Source: Acholeplasmataceae bacterium UBA5769 (GTDB lineage: Bacteria > Bacillota_I > Bacilli_A > Acholeplasmatales > Acholeplasmataceae). From it: 64,000 bases of DNA. Position numbers and translations under genes: made by a program. The notes under the pieces were generated by a model that was not told the DNA's origin, made no database searches, and saw only the letters and a program-made list of their open reading frames with translations. Where the stretch lies: NCBI GenBank assembly GCA_002418725.1, contig DIER01000042.1, forward strand, positions 13,439 through 77,438. Reading direction: 5' to 3'. Below are positions 61,610 through 64,000 of the stretch, piece by piece. The stretch's first letter is position 1. Each line of letters starts with the position of its first letter.

Positions 61610-62152
61610 ATGTTGACCATTAAAAACAGACTCAGAATTCTTGGATCTGATGAAGATGTCCTCGAAATCAAAGCATTCCTTGACCCAGGTAAGAAAGATG
61701 ATTCAAAAGGTTTGGATTTTAAAAAGATTTCCCCTTCGTTTAAAGGAGAAATCCGTGATGTAGAGATTGGCTATGATGTCATTAACTTTACATCGAATGA
61801 TACCATTCTAGATTGTATCAAAGATCTTTCAAAGCGGTTTGATGGTGTGAAGTTTGCACTTCAAGCCTACAAAGAAGAACGCACTGAAGAGAAAGATATG
61901 TTGATGCTCAATGTAGAAAAAACACATCATGTCATTTATAATGGTGTCATCATCTCTGAATCCAATGCATCATCCAAACATGTTGAATCAAAACGTAAGG
62001 ATCAAGCTTTGCTAGAAGACAAGTCAAAAGAGAGTAAGGGACATGAACTTGTTTCAAGAGAATCGTTATTTGACCTGCAGGATAAATTCTTCAAAGATAT
62101 CCAAGCATTCATGAAAGACTTTACAGAATCGTTTTTCAAACATTGGTTCTAA
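61610..62152 (+). CDS. Hypothetical protein of unknown function
   Basis: A 180-residue soluble protein I do not recognise. The first 90 residues look like an alpha/beta (ferredoxin-like) domain beginning MLTIKNRLRILGSDEDVLEIKAFL, a pattern that resembles small YubB/DUF1281-type proteins. A Lys/Ser/Glu-rich linker (about 118-145) is followed by an amphipathic C-terminal helix rich in Phe (LFDLQDKFFKDIQAFMKDF). It has a strong own promoter, an AAAGGAGTGA ribosome binding site and its own terminator, so it is likely expressed well and independently. Confidence 0.65.
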   Translation: MLTIKNRLRILGSDEDVLEIKAFLDPGKKDDSKGLDFKKISPSFKGEIRDVEIGYDVINFTSNDTILDCIKDLSKRFDGVKFALQAYKEERTEEKDMLMLNVEKTHHVIYNGVIISESNASSKHVESKRKDQALLEDKSKESKGHELVSRESLFDLQDKFFKDIQAFMKDFTESFFKHWF

Positions 62153-62182
62153 AAAAAAGCTTCCTCGAAAGAGGAAGTTTTT
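62151..62182. terminator. Bidirectional terminator between the hypothetical gene and the DUF4956 gene
   Basis: Stem CTTCCTC / GAGGAAG with a GAAA tetraloop; A8 on the left and T5 on the right serve both convergent transcripts. Confidence 0.9.
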
Positions 62183-62866
62183 CTATTCAGAAATGATGGA
62201 AATATAATCAGTTGTTAGGGTAATCGAAAGGTTACCATTTCGAACTCTCAGTTCATCAATCATCGCTTTTTGATCGATGTTCGCTTTCAGTTTTATCAAA
62301 TAAGTTAACTCAAACATTGTCCCAAAATCAGTTGTTTTCACGCGTGAAAGTTGACTGGATTCAACATACTTATGAAATACATCATCAAAAACATGCGCAT
62401 AATTAAGATTTTCAGGAATGATAATTTTGAGTTTAGCGTGTGTTTTTCTTTGGATGTCAAGTTTAAACACATTGATCAAAATTAAAACGATGGCAATAAA
62501 TGCTGTAATCATCAAGGCATACGTGATCATGCCTAAAGACATGGCAAGACCAACCCCAACGGCACTTAAGATGTAGGTGATGTCTCTGGTGTCTGTAATG
62601 GCACTACGAAATCGAACAAGGGTAAAGACACCTGCTAAACTAAAAGCTCTTGCGATGTTATTGGAAACAAGCATGATAATGATAGATACCACAAGAGGTA
62701 AAAGCAGTAAGGTTGTGTTAAACGCGTGATCATAAACCGTCTTACGATGTGTAAAGGCATAGATCAGTGAGATCACACCTCCTAAAAGCGTTGAAATGAG
62801 TAAAATGAGAATGACTTTACCAACCGTCATGTCGGTTAAGTCAATCGTTGTAAAAAATGTCATCAT
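62183..62866 (-). CDS. DUF4956 membrane protein, partner of the VTC-domain protein
   Basis: A 227-residue protein with four transmembrane helices (about 15-35, 50-67, 94-110 and 115-135) and a cytoplasmic C-terminal alpha/beta domain. The family signature AFSLAGVFTLVRFRSAITDTRDITYILSAVGVG is intact. DUF4956 genes are commonly found beside VTC-domain polyphosphate polymerase genes, as here, where the two overlap by 26 nt. A role in anchoring the polymerase or moving polyphosphate across the membrane is an inference. AGGAGGAAACACC precedes the start on the minus strand. Confidence 0.9.
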   Translation of the reverse strand: MMTFFTTIDLTDMTVGKVILILLISTLLGGVISLIYAFTHRKTVYDHAFNTTLLLLPLVVSIIIMLVSNNIARAFSLAGVFTLVRFRSAITDTRDITYILSAVGVGLAMSLGMITYALMITAFIAIVLILINVFKLDIQRKTHAKLKIIIPENLNYAHVFDDVFHKYVESSQLSRVKTTDFGTMFELTYLIKLKANIDQKAMIDELRVRNGNLSITLTTDYISIISE

Positions 62867-63581
62867 CGGTGTTTCCTCCTATATAATCTTCATAAGCTTT
62901 TCCGTATTTTGAAAACGATTGGCTATAAATTTTGTGTAGTGATAAGAACTTAGCAAGCCATAAAGGAAAGTTATTATCGGATTTGATTTCCATTAAAACA
63001 TGATTTTCAGAAGGTAAAATCAATTTACCTTCTGGGTTTTCTAATGATAAGTTTTTAGTTCGGTAAACAATATTGAAATCAAATGTGATTCTTAAATCAT
63101 CATGCTCAGATAACAATGCGATACGATCATAGCGAATATAAGCACCAGGCTTCGCTTTATGAAGAGAAATAAAATAGTCTATTTCTTTCATCACTTGTTG
63201 ACTATCATAGCCTTCAAGGTCAGGCATCAGGTGTTTTGATAAATAATCTTTAGCCTGCTTATAGGTCATGGTAACGCGTCTTTTGTTCACACGACCATGA
63301 TGTTTTTTCTTGATTTCTAAGAAAACGTCACTATCGTCTGATAGCGGGTGGGCATAAGTTCTTAATCTTAATTTTTCTTTGTATGTAGGTTTTTGAACAG
63401 AATTTCGAATGATGCTATAATCCTTGGTGTCAAAATAAAGGTTATAGATCGTATAGTGCTTTCCATCTGTTGAATAGGGGTCATGGGAGAGATAGTTTTT
63501 AAAATGAGCAATACATGCGTTCATCGTATCTTTCGTGATTAAAAATTTACGTTCATAACGATTAAAGATACGGTTATTCAT
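62841..63581 (-). CDS. VTC-domain polyphosphate polymerase-like protein
   Basis: A 246-residue single-domain protein of the VTC (vacuolar transporter chaperone) fold. The basic residues lining the catalytic tunnel are visible in order: RYERKF (8-13), KEKLRLR, FLEIKKK, NKRR, RYDR, VYRT and SKYGK, together with EIK carrying a metal-binding glutamate. In yeast VTC4 this domain polymerises polyphosphate from ATP. With the overlapping DUF4956 membrane gene it forms a two-gene operon on the minus strand; activity in this organism is inferred. AGGAGGAGCC precedes the ATG. Confidence 0.9.
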   Translation of the reverse strand: MNNRIFNRYERKFLITKDTMNACIAHFKNYLSHDPYSTDGKHYTIYNLYFDTKDYSIIRNSVQKPTYKEKLRLRTYAHPLSDDSDVFLEIKKKHHGRVNKRRVTMTYKQAKDYLSKHLMPDLEGYDSQQVMKEIDYFISLHKAKPGAYIRYDRIALLSEHDDLRITFDFNIVYRTKNLSLENPEGKLILPSENHVLMEIKSDNNFPLWLAKFLSLHKIYSQSFSKYGKAYEDYIGGNTDDDIFYND

Positions 63582-63628
63582 GGCTCCTCCTACGTGATAT
63601 ATACCCTTGATAAAAAACGACTAACATG

Positions 63629-63637
63629 ATTATATCA
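63629..63637 (-). promoter_or_regulatory. Extended -10 promoter of the VTC/DUF4956 operon
   Basis: On the minus strand TGaTATAAT lies 47 nt upstream of the VTC gene start; the -35 (TTTATC region) is weak. The rest of the interval between 63640 and 63756 shows nothing I can name. Confidence 0.6.
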
Positions 63638-63756
63638 CTTTCTTTACAATTGATAAAGATAGACAGTAAATATTATATATTTAGTGGTTAATGAGTTTCA
63701 TAGAAGAGGTTCAGGGAACTTCGATGAAAAGATTCGATAGAAAATGAAAATAACAT

Positions 63757-63785
63757 TAGACAAACGGTCATCTATTTGATAAAAT
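63757..63785 (+). promoter_or_regulatory. Promoter of the tRNA-Arg/tRNA-Ser pair
   Basis: TAGACA (63757-63762), 17-nt spacer, TAAAAT (63780-63785), 19 nt before tRNA-Arg. Confidence 0.65.
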
Positions 63786-63804
63786 AGTGATTGCGACATG
63801 ATGT

Positions 63805-63882
63805 GCACCCGTAGCTCAGTTGGATTAGAGCGTAACCCTCCGAAGGTTAAGGTCGCATGTTCGATTCATGTCGGGTGCACCA
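63805..63882 (+). tRNA. tRNA-Arg (anticodon CCG)
   Basis: Acceptor strands GCACCCG and CGGGTGC pair perfectly, then A and encoded CCA. Anticodon stem TAACC/GGTTA closes loop CTCCGAA, giving anticodon CCG. T-arm GCATG-TTCGATT-CATGT. Confidence 0.96.
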
Positions 63883-63888
63883 TTACAT

Positions 63889-63977
63889 GGAGGAATACTC
63901 AAGTGGCTGAAGAGGCGGGCTTGGAAAGCTCGTAGGCTGTAAAAGGCGCAGGGGTTCAAATCCCCTTTCCTCCGCCA
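63889..63977 (+). tRNA. tRNA-Ser (anticodon GGA)
   Basis: Acceptor strands GGAGGAA and TTCCTCC pair perfectly, then G and encoded CCA. The anticodon stem CGGGC/GCTCG closes loop TTGGAAA, giving anticodon GGA. A long variable arm, as expected for serine tRNA, precedes the T-arm GGGG-TTCAAAT-CCCC. It follows tRNA-Arg after 6 nt, so both come from one transcript. Confidence 0.95.
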
Positions 63978-64000
63978 TTTTAATCTAATTACGAGTTTAT

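Noticed and set aside
61395..61616. Open frame of 73 codons across tRNA-Pro
   Set aside because: It runs through the tRNA gene and its terminator, which explain the sequence.
1..64000. Use of the Mycoplasma genetic code (UGA as tryptophan)
   Set aside because: Several genes end in TGA at the expected family length (for example uvrC and hpf's upstream partner), tryptophan is encoded by TGG, and prfB is present.
1..64000. CRISPR array, prophage, insertion sequence or integrase near the tRNA genes
   Set aside because: No direct-repeat/spacer pattern, transposase, integrase or duplicated tRNA 3' end was seen; each tRNA is flanked by ordinary genes.

Overview
The window reads as a stretch of ordinary chromosome from an AT-rich member of the Bacillota, most likely a wall-less or near-wall-less lineage close to Acholeplasma/Izemoplasma (inference). 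In favour: Bacillota-style operons (rimP-nusA-ylxR-ylxQ-infB-rbfA, gmk-rpoZ, secA-prfB), RNase J, an Rqc2/RqcH homologue, CvfB, a lysine and a SAM riboswitch, and a membrane-anchored EndA/NucM-type DNase of the kind expected in a DNA-scavenging bacterium. UGA is a stop codon, tryptophan is encoded by TGG, and prfB (release factor 2) is present, so the Mycoplasma code is not used. No cell-wall synthesis gene, transposon, prophage or CRISPR array is visible.

Layout. 1-9.2 kb: tRNA-Gly, a DUF1538 permease / tandem P-II / M50-like protease operon, tRNA-Thr, the anchored DNase with a small partner of unknown function, a heterodimeric ABC exporter and a cold-shock gene. 9.2-12 kb: a terminating lysine riboswitch ahead of a complete polar amino-acid ABC importer. 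12-24.8 kb: Fic protein, cvfB, short-type proS, yidD, an EF-G paralogue, a ComF-like stub and hpf, sodA, rqcH, gmk-rpoZ, uvrC and a DEDDh exonuclease. 24.8-32.1 kb: RNase J, HAD phosphatase, coaD, an aldo/keto reductase, and a zinc-uptake operon (znuA-znuC-znuB-zur) whose promoter carries two Fur/Zur-type palindromes. 32.2-41.7 kb: the nusA-infB operon, priA-fmt, a YutG/PgpA-type phosphatase and a membrane protein ending in a degenerate HD-GYP domain. 41.7-52.8 kb: SAM riboswitch-metK, lemA, and secA-prfB-yitT-S41 protease-recX, then an amidohydrolase and a DsbA/FrnE-like protein. 52.9-60 kb: a DEAD-box RNA helicase and a three-gene SMC-like operon recognisable as jetA-jetB-jetC (Wadjet/MksFEB) that ends at a terminator with no jetD. 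60-64 kb: a PepC-type peptidase, tRNA-Pro, an unknown protein, a VTC polyphosphate polymerase domain / DUF4956 pair, and tRNA-Arg and tRNA-Ser.

How the genes fit together. Most of the window is housekeeping: translation initiation, termination, rescue and hibernation, RNA decay, DNA repair and protein export. Nutrient acquisition forms a second theme: extracellular DNA breakdown, lysine-regulated uptake, zinc uptake and peptidases. The most unusual parts are the jetABC operon without its nuclease subunit and with paired palindromes over its promoter, the DUF1538/P-II/M50 module, the ComF-like stub whose ribosome binding site sits in a hairpin, the Fic protein lacking an inhibitory glutamate, and the VTC/DUF4956 pair.

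Start codons were chosen from Shine-Dalgarno spacing and family N-termini, so several genes are given shorter than the longest open frame. All family assignments are from motif recognition by eye.
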